Of a DNA stretch of 64,000 bases, positions 1-10,318 are shown piece after piece. The stretch's first letter is position 1. Each line of letters begins with the position of its first letter. A program made the translations under genes and the position numbers. Under the pieces are notes generated by a model, which saw only the letters and a program-made list of their open reading frames with translations, did not search any database and was not told where the DNA came from. This stretch comes from Anodontia alba (lineage: Eukaryota > Mollusca > Bivalvia > Lucinida > Lucinidae): the NCBI GenBank assembly GCA_964016985.1, contig OZ024835.1, forward strand, positions 59,430,714 to 59,494,713. Reading direction: 5' to 3'.

Positions 1-700
1 TTTCTTCAAAGAAATTGATTTCGCGGCGTACGGACTTGGCAGAAAGTCGCTACTTTGCTAAAAAATCAACCCCGAAATGCAAGAATTTTTCATGAAAGTT
101 TGCTCAGTAGTATATAAATGCATTCTGAATAATATAGTATAAGGAAATTATGTGTGTATTCAAAATTATCTTTATAGGCTGAATTCTTCAAAGAAATTGA
201 CATCTATCACGAAAACATGCCTATATAATTTTAACCGCCTTAAACCCCACTTTTATATAGTAAAACTGGGGTTTGCAGGGGTATACATTATTATTCTTAT
301 TTCTGCTCAAAACATAGATTCTAGGTACTCGTTAGAACCGCCTCGCCGAGGCGGTTCTAACGAGTACCTACAATCTATGGTTTGAGCAGAAATATGAAAA
401 ATATCAGAGTTTTTCATCTGAAAATTTTCTGTTTTTTGGAGGTGAAATTTACAATATATTAGAATAGGCGTGTTTTCGTAATGGCTGTATACGGACTTTG
501 CAAAGATTCTACATTTTGCTTATAAGGGACCCCAAAAACTTTTTTTTTTTTCATGAAATTTTGATCAGTTAGTGTATAAATATACATTAAGTCATATAGT
601 AAGACGAACTTATGCACGTGCCCGAAATTTTATTTTTGTAGGTTTAAAGTTGATTTCGCGACATCAACTTGATTTCTCCTTTTAGCTACCTCGTACTACA
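1..700. repeat. Diverged ~190-bp direct repeat interrupted by PalA
   Basis: Two diverged copies of a unit containing 'ttcttcaaagaaattga', 'tacggactt', 'tttcatgaaa', 'gtatataaa' and an oligo-AT stretch lie at about 1-200 and 484-660. The PalA copy at 204-483 sits at the start of the second unit, so the first unit is a paralogous empty site. Nothing coding is seen; short open frames here come from the repeat. Confidence 0.6.
204..483 (+). mobile_element. PalA palindromic MITE, copy 1
   Basis: PalA reference structure in + orientation: left end CATCACGAAAACATGCCTAT, then a small hairpin (AAACCCCA...TGGGGTTT), then a ~90-bp near-perfect palindrome centred on GAACCGCCTCG/CGAGGCGGTTC, then an arm containing CTGAAAATTTTCAG, then right end ATAGGCGTGTTTTCGTAATG. 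No ORF, so it must be non-autonomous. This copy is almost complete; the first C is altered. Confidence 0.85.
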
Positions 701-1058
701 ATAACTGTTGGATTTGACCCTAAATTAAAAATCTATATTTAATGATTATATACCTATGTATAAAAATATGAATCCAATATACTAATCTTTTCAAAAGCTA
801 TCGAACGGAAACCATTTTTCGTACGTATTGATGGGACGGAAGGGACGAACGGAAAGCGGTGATACTATATCCACCCCCCACCCACCCACACCACTGACAA
901 TTGAAAATGGCGGGGTGGGGAAGCATAAAAACTGAAAGTGTGAAGCGAAAGAACAAATAAAAATGGCAAAAATAAAACAACAACAACAAAAAAAAACAAC
1001 AACAAAAGTGTCTGAAGGGTACGGACCGCCATCTGCACTGCGAGTACATAAAGGATCA
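700..1058. other. Non-coding stretch with CAA-rich run
   Basis: AT-rich sequence with a (CAA)n-type run near 977-1008 and a short G-rich patch near 870-920. The open frames on the minus strand are translations of this simple sequence. I see no gene, RNA or mobile-element signature. Confidence 0.5.
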
Positions 1059-1339
1059 CATTACCAAAACACGCCTATTCAAATATATTGAGAATTTCAC
1101 CTCCAAAAAATAAAAATTTTCAGATGAAAAATTCTGATATTTTTCTTATTTCTGCTCAAAACATAGATTGTAGGTACTCGTTAGAACCGCCTCGGTGAGG
1201 CGGTTCTAACGAGTACCCACAATCTATGTTTTTGAGCAGAAATAAGAAAAAAAAAATGTGTACCCCTTTAAACCCCAGTTTTACTGTATAAAAGTGGGGT
1301 TTATAGGGGTAAAAATTATATTGGCATGTTTTCGTGATG
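1059..1339 (-). mobile_element. PalA palindromic MITE, copy 2
   Basis: Complete copy in reverse orientation (CATTACC...left, TTTTCGTGATG right). The palindrome centre reads CCTCGGTGAGG, so loop bases differ from other copies while the arms still pair. Confidence 0.85.
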
Positions 1340-1999
1340 AAATACACTAACCTGTTGTCCTGCTGGCTGAAATATATTTATGCTTCCTTTGATCTATCTC
1401 ACCTGTATCATAGTACAGGTACCCAACTAATACGAGCGGATTTGATTTTCCGTAACGGGGAAACCTCTGCGGTGAAAGTGTCAGAATAAATTGCTTACTT
1501 TGTTTAAATGTAATTATGTATGCTTACGTCAATTTTTACAATGCACTTGCCAAACAAGAGAACAATAACAGAAATACGGCAATCTTTATTACCCCTGTAA
1601 ATACTCCTTCCCAATTCATTGTTAGTCCAACAAATTACAAGAAAATATCCTTAGGGTACTCTACCAGGATCGGCTTTTGAAAAGAATTTTTATTTTGGCC
1701 TTCTAATAAGTTGCACATTTTCTTGACTAATTCACACATTACAACAATGTCGGTCACGCTCGATCGTCGCACATGACCTCCGCTGTAAAGGAGTTGGTAT
1801 TGACCACGAAACCATTACCACGAAACAAAAACAGAAAAAAAAGCAAATATAAGCATATTCTCCATTTTTCGATTACACGTATCTGTATACGATATAGTTT
1901 TTATAACTCTTGAAAACTTTTTAAGATTATGCGCTGTTCGCTTGAAACATAGTTCAGTTAGAAATTGTATTTGTAAAACACTGTGCCCCCAACCATATG
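1340..1999. other. Unassigned non-coding sequence
   Basis: AT-rich sequence between PalA copy 2 and the 155-bp tandem array. No convincing exon, RNA gene or terminal-repeat element was found. Confidence 0.4.
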
Positions 2000-3960
2000 C
2001 TTGCTTCTAAAGATAATACAAGGTAAAAATGGCCCTTTATACAAAGGGCCATATCTCCCGAAATGTTTTTCAGAATAGAATTTATTCAAAGTTAATCTGG
2101 TCATTTTCTCATCACTGCCAATGTATTCATCAAGCTATGACGCTCTAGTTTTAACAGCTTTTTAGATATTTTGGAGACAAGGGAATATGCCCATATTTAC
2201 AAAGGGACAATACTCATGCCCAGAAGCAATAGGCCCCTCTAACTTCCTTCTCACCACTATACGAATCTATTTATAAAGTTATAAGGCTCTAGCTTCAATA
2301 ATACTTGAGATATTTTGCTGACAAGGAAAAATGCCCAATATTACAGAGGACCATTACTCTTGAACTGTTTTTACATAACTTATTCAAATGTTAATCAGGT
2401 CATCTACTTATCATTACCGATCAATTAACCAAGTTTCAAGGCTCTAGCTCTAACAGTGTTTTTTAGATATTTTGCTGACAAGGTAGAAATGCCCAAAATT
2501 ACAAAGGGCCATAATTCATGATGTATGTTTAGAACTTATTCAAAAGTTATCAGGTCATCTTCTCACCATTACCAGTCTATTTATCAAGTTTCAAGGCTCT
2601 AGCTCCAAAAGTGTTTGAAGTATTTCGCTGTCAAGGTAAAAATGACCAAAATTACAAAAGGCTATAATTCATGAAGTATTTTTCAGAATTTAATTCAAAG
2701 TAATCAGGTCGTCTACTCATCACTACCAATCTATTCATCAAGTTTCATAGCTCTAGCTTTAACATTTTTTTTTTTTCGATATTTTGCTGACAAAGGGGAA
2801 AATGCCCAAATGAACAAAGGGCCATAAACTCATGAAGTATTTTTTAGAGTTTATTCAAAAGTTACATTACAAAAACAAGCCTATCCAAATATACTGAAAA
2901 TTTTACCACCAAAAAATGAAAATTTTCGGATAAAAATTCCAATATTTTTTCATATTTCTGCTCAAAACATAGATTGTAGTACTCGTTAGAACCGCCTCGG
3001 CGAGGCGGTTCTAATGAGTACCCACAATCTATGTTTTTGAGCAGAAATAAGAAAATAATGTATACCCCGGTAAACCCCAGTTTTACTATATAAAAGTGGG
3101 GTTTAAGGGGGTAAAAATTATAAAGGTATGTTTTCGTGATGATCAGATCATCTTCTCATCAATACCAATCAACTGACCAGGTTTCAAGGCTCTAGCTCCA
3201 ACAATTTTTTAGATATTTTGCTGACAAATTAAAAATGCCTTAAATTACAAAGAATCATTACTCATGAAGTAGTTTTTAAAATTAATTCAAAGTTATTCAG
3301 GTTATCTACCAATCAATACCAACCAATTTTCTAAGTTTCAGGTCTCTAGCTCCAACAGTTTGTGCGATATTTTGCTGAAAAGATAAATTTGCCCAAAATT
3401 AAAAAAGGCCATAACTCACGGATTATGTTTTAGAATTTATTCAAAAGCTGAACAGGTTATTTACTTACCATTGCAGATAAATTCATCAAGTTTTAAGGCT
3501 CTAGCTCCAACAGTTTTTGAGGTATTTTGCTGACAAGGTAAAAATGCTTAAAATTATAAAGGGCCATAACTCATGAAGAATTTTCAAAATTTATTTAAAA
3601 GGTAATCAGGTCGTCTACTCATCAGTACCAGTGTACTAATCGTTTCAAGGCTCTAGCATTAAAAATGTTTTAGATATTTTGCTGATAAGATTGCATCCAT
3701 ATTTTTTCAAAGGACAATAACTCAGGAAAGAGCCATAATCCTGCCGAGAAAAAAAAAATAAGTGTCAGCTATTTTTTCAATAGAAATACATATAAGAAAT
3801 TTCAAAACAGTAGCATGCACATGTATAAAGTTATGCTTTGTATCAAAAAGCGTGACGAACGGACGGACGAATGCCCTAGAATAAATATGCCCCACACACT
3901 TGGCTTGTTGGGGGCATAATAAGATGTAAAGCGTAAACGTATTAATGAATAACAAAAATA
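2000..3960 (+). repeat. ~155-bp tandem array with terminal hairpin, about ten units
   Basis: Units begin with variants of 'acaaagggccataactcatg' near 2042, 2200, 2343, 2500, 2653, 2813, 3246, 3400, 3555 and 3707, each followed by 'aggtcatctactcatca', 'caagtttcaaggctctagc' and 'agatattttgctgacaagg'. The array ends in a 'gacgaacggacggacgaatg' stretch and a hairpin pairing TATGCCCC with GGGGCATA (about 3888-3921). One PalA copy interrupts the array. The architecture recalls bivalve pearl/Helentron-type elements; that class assignment is inference. Confidence 0.75.
2865..3141 (-). mobile_element. PalA palindromic MITE, copy 3 (inside tandem array)
   Basis: Inserted in a unit of the 155-bp array between '...caaaagtta' and 'atcagatcatc'. 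Neighbouring units read 'gttaatcaggtcatc', so removal of exactly the PalA sequence restores the unit with no duplicated target bases. Confidence 0.85.
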
Positions 3961-4734
3961 GACAAAAAGAAAGAAGAAAGAAAATAAGACAAATAAATTA
4001 AGCAATATTTATTGTCAGCTTTGGGAGAAGCCAAATTTCATTCCGTTTTATAAACAACTGAGGGTAATTTCGAATGCAGAGATGTTTGCATATTTTTTCA
4101 CGAATTAGTAATAACTAACATTCTCTTTAGGCTTAACACTGGAAATGGTAAAATATATTGCATGGAAAACAGAATTATTACAATGAAGAGTACACATTAT
4201 TGCATTATCGATAATGGTTGCCATATTATCAGCCATTTCGAAATTCTCTCCGGAATTCTCGCGAGATTTCGTTAATGCAGTTATCGTTAATAAAGGCGGT
4301 CTAGCCGCAGGGGTAGCCGACTAAAGATGTAAGATGAAAAAAGGAAGCTACCCAACGGCTGGAACAACAGCCAAGACGATGATTTGTCCAACTTTCGTCT
4401 GTTGTTTTGCTTTTACTTGATATAATTGTATCTACGACACATTGTGCAAAAAAAATGGCGCTCGAGCATTTGAAAAAGGTAAACAGTCTTTAACCGCGAC
4501 CAAATTTGTCTTATAATAGTAGATCTCAGTTTTACAGAAATACTGTTTAATTGAAAAAACTTATGTTGCAAGAGATATTTAAAACTTTTGTATTCAATGA
4601 CGTAGCTCTGTCTGGCGACTATTAAGAAATACAAGGCGATGAATGAAAAACTATTTTTAGTCGTAATATTTAGCTGCCTGTTATAGACTAGCTCCAGTTG
4701 CTCGATCTAAAACTGCAGTGCTGTTTTTATTATC
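3961..4734. other. Unassigned non-coding sequence
   Basis: No gene signature. Short ORFs lack codon bias or splice context. It contains ordinary AT-rich sequence with a brief GC patch near 4290-4330. Confidence 0.4.
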
Positions 4735-5012
4735 CATCACGAAAACATGCCTATATAATAATGACCCCCTTAAACCCCACTTTTATATAGTAAAACTGGG
4801 GTTTACAGGGGATACATTATTTTTGTTATTTCTGCTCAAAACATAGATTGTAGGTACTCGTTAGAACCGCCTCGCCGATGCGGTTCTAACGAGTGCCCAA
4901 ATCTATGTTTTGAACAGAAATATGAAAAATATCAGAGATTTTTATCTGAATTCTTTTTCTGTTTTTGGAGATGAAAATTTCAATATATTTGAATGGGCGT
5001 GTTTTCGTAATG
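4735..5012 (+). mobile_element. PalA palindromic MITE, copy 4
   Basis: Complete termini. The centre reads CCTCGCCGATGCGG, giving one unpaired position near the loop, and the right arm has lost a base (GAGTGCCCAAATC). Confidence 0.85.
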
Positions 5013-5265
5013 GATGTATAGAACGGTTACATGTAATGCTAACCTAGACATTTCGTTGAAACGCCTGCAATTCTTTTGCATTTTTATGCCTAGTTTAAAA
5101 GGGAAACAAGAAAACTGATAATTCCAGTTTGCCAGCGGTAATAAGTGGACCTACATGTAATTATCGCCTTATGTAACTGGACAGATAACTTACTCGGAAA
5201 CTCCTTTATGAAAGCGATAACGACAGCAGATGTCAAGGAAAAGCGTCTTTCTCAGCATGGTTTTT

Positions 5266-5305
5266 GTTTGTGTTGAGGTTTTACGGTCCAGTCAACCCAA
5301 TTTCT
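5266..5305 (-). repeat. SINE-1 tail fragment
   Basis: A short piece of the SINE-1 3' end ('gtgttgaggttttacgg...cagtcaaccc') with no other part of the element. Confidence 0.55.
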
Positions 5306-5403
5306 CAGCATGGTGTCTAAAACTCAAATCACTGTACTTTTCATATGAAATCTACCTTAACTTTTTTTTTGTTTTTATTTATTTATTTTTTATTTTGTTT
5401 CAT

Positions 5404-5404
5404 T

Positions 5405-5463
<59 letters not shown>

Positions 5464-5466
5464 TTT
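5404..5466. repeat. (TTTA)n microsatellite
   Basis: About 15 tandem TTTA units. The 'IYLF' repeat ORFs crossing it are translations of the microsatellite. Confidence 0.95.
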
Positions 5467-5766
5467 TGTTTTGTTTTCTAAGGCACTGTACACGGCATGC
5501 CTTTGTAAATACTGGCGCCATTTTGTTTTACAATGCTCTGTCTAATGCAGCCGGAAAATAAAGTTCCAAATGTGCACGAATACAAACAAGTTAGGCCCAA
5601 CAATAAATGTGTGTATAGGGAAACCCTACTTTACCTAATTTTCCGGTGAAACCTAGCAATTTGTAGGCATATACTAAAATATGTAATGGAACCAGACTTT
5701 GGAGTGGCGTGACTTTTTGGATAGATATTTTGTAGTGGAGTTTGAACTTAGTTGAACCTGGCTCAG

Positions 5767-6036
5767 GAACATGCCTGACAGTAAAATATACCATCCCAGC
5801 TAGCATTCTACGTAAATCTACATCGGGCCGTCATCGGCCCGTCAGCTACCCTGACGGGCCGATGACGGCCCGATATAGATTTTCGTAGAATGCTGACTGG
5901 GATGCATCACTATTCATTGGCAATGGCCAGCCACAGCAGGACCGTCAGAGGTCGTTCATGTTCGACTTGGATAAAATGCCAGGAGGGGTCATCTCTCTGT
6001 ACCAGAGTCTTTCAGCATTCATGGGATATTTACAAG
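5767..6036 (+). pseudogene. Candidate host exon interrupted by a 107-bp hairpin element
   Basis: If HP107 (5795-5901) and one copy of its AT target duplication are removed, an open frame runs from an acceptor-like CTCAG (ending 5766) to a GTAAGA donor at 6037. The frame reads ...NMPDSKIYHA then SLFIGNGQPQQDRQRS, FMFDLDKMPGGV, ISLYQSLSAFMGYLQ. Stops occur outside the proposed exon (5753 upstream; TAA just after the donor). Composition looks coding, with aromatic and acidic residues and no simple sequence. I do not recognise the protein. The insertion is 109 bp with its duplication, which shifts frame, so the allele seen here would be disrupted unless splicing avoids the hairpin. It could instead be a fragment of an unrecognised transposon gene. 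Confidence 0.35.
5795..5901 (+). mobile_element. HP107 hairpin element, copy 1
   Basis: Exactly 107 bp, almost wholly self-complementary: CCCAGCTAGCATTCTACGTA ... ending GTAGAATGCTGACTGGG, with GGGCCGTCATCGGCCCGTCA in the arms and a short AGCTACCCT loop region. Flanked by AT on both sides (5793-5794 and 5902-5903), a 2-bp target duplication. No coding capacity. Confidence 0.85.
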
Positions 6037-6046
6037 GTAAGAGCTA

Positions 6047-6414
6047 ATGATCCAGCTATCACTAACCAGATGCACATATTAAGCTTGCAGTCACACAAAG
6101 CCAGGAGCCGGGACAGAAAAAAGAACCATATTAATTCAAATTATCTGTTTCCATACGAACACAGCATGCAGGATTGCACATGTTTGCTTATAAACGGCAA
6201 GCTTACTACATAAAGTATTTATTCATAGAAGTAAAAATAATATAAAGTGATGATTTAAAATTTTATTCAGTTAAAATGCAGAGGGAGGGTGTTCACAGTA
6301 ACGGATAGGTTCATTTTCAATATCTTGAAGACTTAAAATATTTGGTCTGATTTAGCCTTATATCAGATAGTACTAAATGAAAACGATTAAGGACATTGGC
6401 TGCGCCTCAGATCA
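6047..6414. other. Putative intron or intergenic sequence
   Basis: AT-rich sequence following the candidate donor at 6037. No further exon, repeat or RNA recognised. Confidence 0.35.
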
Positions 6415-6695
6415 CATTACGAAAACAAACCTATTCAAATATACTGAAAATTTTACAACCAAAAAATGAAAATTTTCAGACAAAACAATCTGATATTTTT
6501 CATATTTCTGCTCAAAACATAGATTGTGGGTACTCATTAGAACCGCCTCGACTAAGCGGTTCTGGAGAGTACCACAATCTATGTTTTTGAGCAGAAATAA
6601 GAAAACTAATGTATACTACATATACTATATTCTATATTACTATATAAAAGTGGGGTTTAAGGGGGTCAAACTTATAAAGGCAGGTTTCCGTATTG
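6415..6695 (-). mobile_element. PalA palindromic MITE, copy 5 (decayed right end)
   Basis: Left end CATTACGAAAACAAACCTAT; palindrome centre weakened (CCTCGACTAAGCGG). The right terminus has mutated to GGCAGGTTTCCGTATTG and overlaps the first unit of an adjacent 49-bp duplication. Confidence 0.75.
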
Positions 6696-6780
6696 GTACG
6701 TTTGCATCTTCCCTTGACAAGGCGCAGCCAGGGTTTCCGTATTGGTACGTTTGCATCTTCCCTTGACAAGGCGCAGCCAG
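6683..6780 (+). repeat. Perfect 49-bp tandem duplication
   Basis: Two identical 49-bp units (6683-6731, 6732-6780) starting GGTTTCCGTATTGGTACG. The first unit starts inside the decayed right end of PalA copy 5. Identity implies a recent duplication. Confidence 0.85.
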
Positions 6781-7112
6781 TTGTTGACACTAATGATGGT
6801 CTCAATACGACAGAGCTTGTATCAAGGCATCTGGTTCTCATTCCAATTATCTTTTGCGTCACAAAGAGGTCAGATCCTCACTTCACTGGCCTTACCTTAG
6901 CTAACCCAATCATGCACCGAAAGTCACTTCAAAGGCCACATTACACCAAGGCTCTATTGCAAAGCCTGGCTCTACTCCCATGTTTTTAATATATTGATAA
7001 ATGCCCATTCTTTGCATCTTTTCTAAAAATACAATTAATAAATAAAACTAAATAAATAAAAAAACAAAGTACATGTAAATGAGCGTTGCTCGGATAAAAC
7101 ACATAAATATTC
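6781..7112. other. Unassigned non-coding sequence
   Basis: No exon with splice context and no repeat ends recognised. A short AT/A-rich run occurs around 7020-7070. Confidence 0.4.
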
Positions 7113-7590
7113 CATTACGAAAACACGCCTATTCAAATACATAGAAAATTTCACCTCCAAAAACTGAAAATTTTCCGATAAAATACTCTGATTTTTTTCA
7201 TATTTCTGCCCAAAACATAGATTGTGGGTACTCGTTAGAACCGCCTCGGCGAGGCGGTTCTAACGAGTACCCACGATCTATGTTTTTGAGCAAAAATAAG
7301 AAAAATAATGTATACCCCTGTTAACCCCAGTTTTACTATATAAAAGTGGGGTTTATGGGGGTAAAAAGTGGGGTTTATGGGGGTATACATTATTTTTCAT
7401 ATTTCTGTTCAAAACATAGATTGTGTGTACTCGTTAGAACCGCCTCGGCGAGGCGGTTCTAACGAGTACCCACGATCTATGTTTTTGAGCAAAAATAAGA
7501 AAAATAATGTATACCCTTGTAAACCCCAGTTTTACTATATAAAAGTGAGGTTTATGGGGGTAAAAATTATACAGGCATGTTTTCGTGATG
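7113..7590 (-). mobile_element. PalA palindromic MITE, copy 6, with duplicated core
   Basis: One left terminus (CATTACG) and one right terminus (TTTTCGTGATG), but two central palindromes about 198 bp apart (centres near 7249 and 7447). Both cores share the private change CACGATC in the right arm, so the second arose by internal tandem duplication, not by a second insertion. Confidence 0.85.
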
Positions 7591-7601
7591 CGGACAAGTA
7601 G

Positions 7602-7677
7602 GGCTGAGCAAACAGTGTAAACCCAGATCAAACTACTCCTTTAAGAGTTTGTTCAAAGTCTACACTGTTTGCCATCC
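7602..7677 (+). mobile_element. GCAAACAGTG-type hairpin, copy 1
   Basis: A ~75-bp inverted repeat beginning GAGCAAACAGTGTAAACCC and closing with CTACACTGTTTGCC. It shares the core found in several short elements of the window. Confidence 0.6.
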
Positions 7678-8538
7678 TGTCAGTACTGTTAGACTTGGTA
7701 ATGTTTTATGTCAGTTACTTGTATGTTGGTAATTATTCTATAAATGTATATAATGAAAAACAAAAAGAAAAAAATCCGAACCTACCCTACGTCTTTTTTT
7801 CTGACATGTCCATGGGTAAAATCTACATGTTGTGTTACCAAAATATACACAAATCAAATACATTTTCCGTTCAGGTATATAACGAGCTATCCTATGTGCA
7901 CGTGCAAAAGCGACAGCTTAGTACATTATACATGTATATGTACGGTCAATGTACATTGTACAGAGCTGTTTGAGTAGGCTTCTGCGTTACCAAAATCTGC
8001 CTTCATTTGAATTTATTTGGAAAAGTTCTTTTCCAGGTGCCCTAGATGGGGCAATGACAAAATATTTAGACGTAAACGTCGAAGTACCGGCGCAAATTTT
8101 GTACATGTTTACTTAGAAATATGGGACATGGGTATACTAAACTTTAATAAATATTCAATGTAATAGGTAAAAAAAAAACAAAAAAAAAAAAAAAAAAACA
8201 TCAATGTGATTCTTTAATGTATGCTTTTATTAAGCTTTATGAATTGTCTTGATGAAGCAATATGCGAATCCTAGCCATATTGGGATCTCGACGAGATTTA
8301 GTTTGTACAATATTATTTAAAAAAAAAAAATAAATAAATAAAACATGCCAGAACTTAAACAAGTTACCAGATCTTATCTGGAAGCTTATTTCAGCATGCG
8401 TCAGATATGAATATGTTTGAACTATTCTAGTATGGAACACAGGTCATAGTCAGATGGACTGCAGGTCATATTCAAACTTACCAAATTGTGCTCTGCGCTA
8501 ATCGAACACTTCTCCATACATAAAAATCCAAAGATATA
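7678..8538. other. Unassigned non-coding sequence
   Basis: Includes A-rich tracts near 8169-8200 and 8317-8340. ORFs of 70-90 codons around 7700-7970 lack recognisable domains or a plausible donor/acceptor pair. Confidence 0.4.
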
Positions 8539-8752
8539 TTAACCCTTGTCCTGCTGAACCCGGATATACCCTGTCTTTGCAAACAGTGTAGATCCAGATC
8601 AGTTGGCTTCTGAAGAAGCCAACTGATCTGGCTCTGCACTGTTTACCATTAAGAATATGAATTTATAGCAACAATTCGGATCAAGTAATCTGATTGGCTG
8701 CAAATTAGAAGTAGGCGTGGCATCTTAATTTATTCAGCAGGACAAGGGTTAA
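8539..8752 (+). mobile_element. TTAA-D MITE, copy 1
   Basis: Flanked by TTAA on both sides with terminal repeats CCCTTGTCCTGCTGAA / TTCAGCAGGACAAGGG. The core is a GCAAACAGTG...CACTGTTTACC hairpin containing a GATCAGTTGGCTTC / GAAGCCAACTGATC stem. TTAA targets are typical of piggyBac and Kolobok superfamilies; no transposase is present. Confidence 0.8.
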
Positions 8753-8910
8753 GAGACCGGCGCAATTCGCGCGCCGGCCAATAACGTCAGTATTTTGTGT
8801 ATTCATGAAAAGAAAAAAGGCAATTTTTGATCCGCCGTTTGTGAAAGTTGGAATTTTAATTTTTTTTTTTTTTCAAACTTATAAACTTATATGTTCCTCT
8901 AAATGTGCAT

Positions 8911-9282
8911 TTAATGTCTCCATATGGCACATTCCTCACAAATACATATTTTTTATCCAAGAAAGGTTTAAAAATCGACATAAAGTATTAATACGATCAT
9001 TAAATGTGGCATCTGACCTGTTGAATTTCAGTTAGTCTCTGGTTCTTGAACTAGATCCAAAATTGAGATGATTTTTATCGTATCGCTGAATTAATGTTAA
9101 CAACATTAATTCAGAGATACGATAAAAATCATTTTGTTTGATCCACTTCAGAAACGAGAGACTTATTGAAATTTTACTGGCTGTCAGGTGCCGCATTTTA
9201 CGATCGTATAATACCATATATCAACTCATTAAACATGTTTTGGATAAAAAATGTCTATTTTTGAGGAATATTGCGCCTTTAA
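8911..9282 (+). mobile_element. ~370-bp TTAA fold-back element, copy 1
   Basis: Long inverted repeat (each arm about 185 bp) with TTAA at both borders; the right end reads GAGGAATATTGCGCCT followed by TTAA. The centre is ATTAATGTTAACAACATTAAT and the arms contain GATACGATAAAAATCAT. ORFs here are arm translations. Confidence 0.75.
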
Positions 9283-9333
9283 AAACTTTTTTATTCAACT
9301 TTGTGGGGCAAGCGTTTTACATAGAGGGGGGTT

Positions 9334-9345
9334 GGGGGGGGGGGG

Positions 9346-9405
<60 letters not shown>
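9334..9405. repeat. G run followed by (GA)n microsatellite
   Basis: A ~15-base G run at about 9334-9348 continues into (AG)n to 9405. Confidence 0.95.
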
Positions 9406-9408
<3 letters not shown>

Positions 9409-9582
9409 TACCTCAGTGAGTGTCCATGAACAACCACTCACGAACAACAAAGTCAAGTGAAAGATGTCGCGTGACATCCTGCACGCTTTTTGACATTTTT
9501 AGCCACCACGGATAAAAGGTACCTTCAGACATAGCCCACCCCCCTCCCCCCCACACTTTTCCGCAGAAATTCTCAGATAAGC

Positions 9583-9712
9583 CTTCAATTCCGCGCAGTC
9601 TGATCAGTCTTAGTTGTCCGCATGAAAAAGCATCCTTGGCTGTGAAGATTCTGATCAGACTGCGCGAGTACGCAGGTTGATCTGAATCTAAGCTGGGCGC
9701 ACATTTCCGAAA
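9583..9712 (+). mobile_element. GATCAG-type inverted-repeat element, copy 1
   Basis: Inverted repeat pairing CGCGCAGTCTGATCAG with CTGATCAGACTGCGCG and ending near GGGCGCACATTTCC. A related element lies at 33255-33438 and partial ones near 23225-23322 and 23636-23736. Confidence 0.55.
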
Positions 9713-9811
9713 GTACGCTTTAAGACGTTGCGGTCTATTTCTGCTGTACAGGGTCGAATTACTAGAAAAGAGGGTTTTGTATGCAGAGCGAAAGACAAGA
9801 CAAATGTTTGC

Positions 9812-10240
9812 ATCAACGCAGTCTGGTTAAGGCCTTCGTTTGTGTTTATCAACAGTAGCAAATTTGCTGGCTTCTGCTACTGACATTACGAAAACACGCC
9901 TATTCAAATATATTCAAAATTGTACAACCGAAAAAGGAAACTTTTCAGATAAAAAATTCTGATATTTTTCATATTCCTGCTCAATACATAGAGTGTGGGT
10001 TCTCGTTAGAACCGCCTCACCGAGGCGGTTCTAACGAGTACCCACAACATATATTTTTAGCAGAAATAAGAAAAATAATGTATACCCTTGTAAACTCCAG
10101 TTATACTATATAAAAATTGGGTTTAAGGGGATCAAAATTATATAGGCTTGTTTTCGTGATGACAGGGTCAACGCAGTCTGGTTAATGCCTTCGTTTGTGT
10201 TATCAACAGTAACAAAGTTGCTGGCTTCTGCTGCTGATTT
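9812..10240 (+). repeat. ~70-bp direct repeat flanking PalA copy 7
   Basis: 'caacgcagtctggttaa.gccttcgtttgtgtt' through 'gctggcttctgct.ctga' occurs immediately left (about 9815-9883) and right (about 10169-10236) of PalA copy 7, with a few differences between the copies. Confidence 0.75.
9884..10161 (-). mobile_element. PalA palindromic MITE, copy 7
   Basis: Complete termini. The palindrome has diverged outer arms (ATAGAGTGTGGGTTCTCG left, ACCCACAACATATA right), so pairing is reduced. Placed exactly between two copies of a ~70-bp direct repeat. Confidence 0.85.
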
Positions 10241-10318
10241 GCAGACTAATGGCCCTCTACCTGTGTTTTCAGACTGATGTTCACATGCGGCGCTGAGGCC
10301 TTTTATCCGTCATAAGGC

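Noticed and set aside
2000..3960. CRISPR array
   Set aside because: Repeats are long (~155 bp), diverged and contiguous, without short identical repeats and unique spacers, and the window is eukaryotic.
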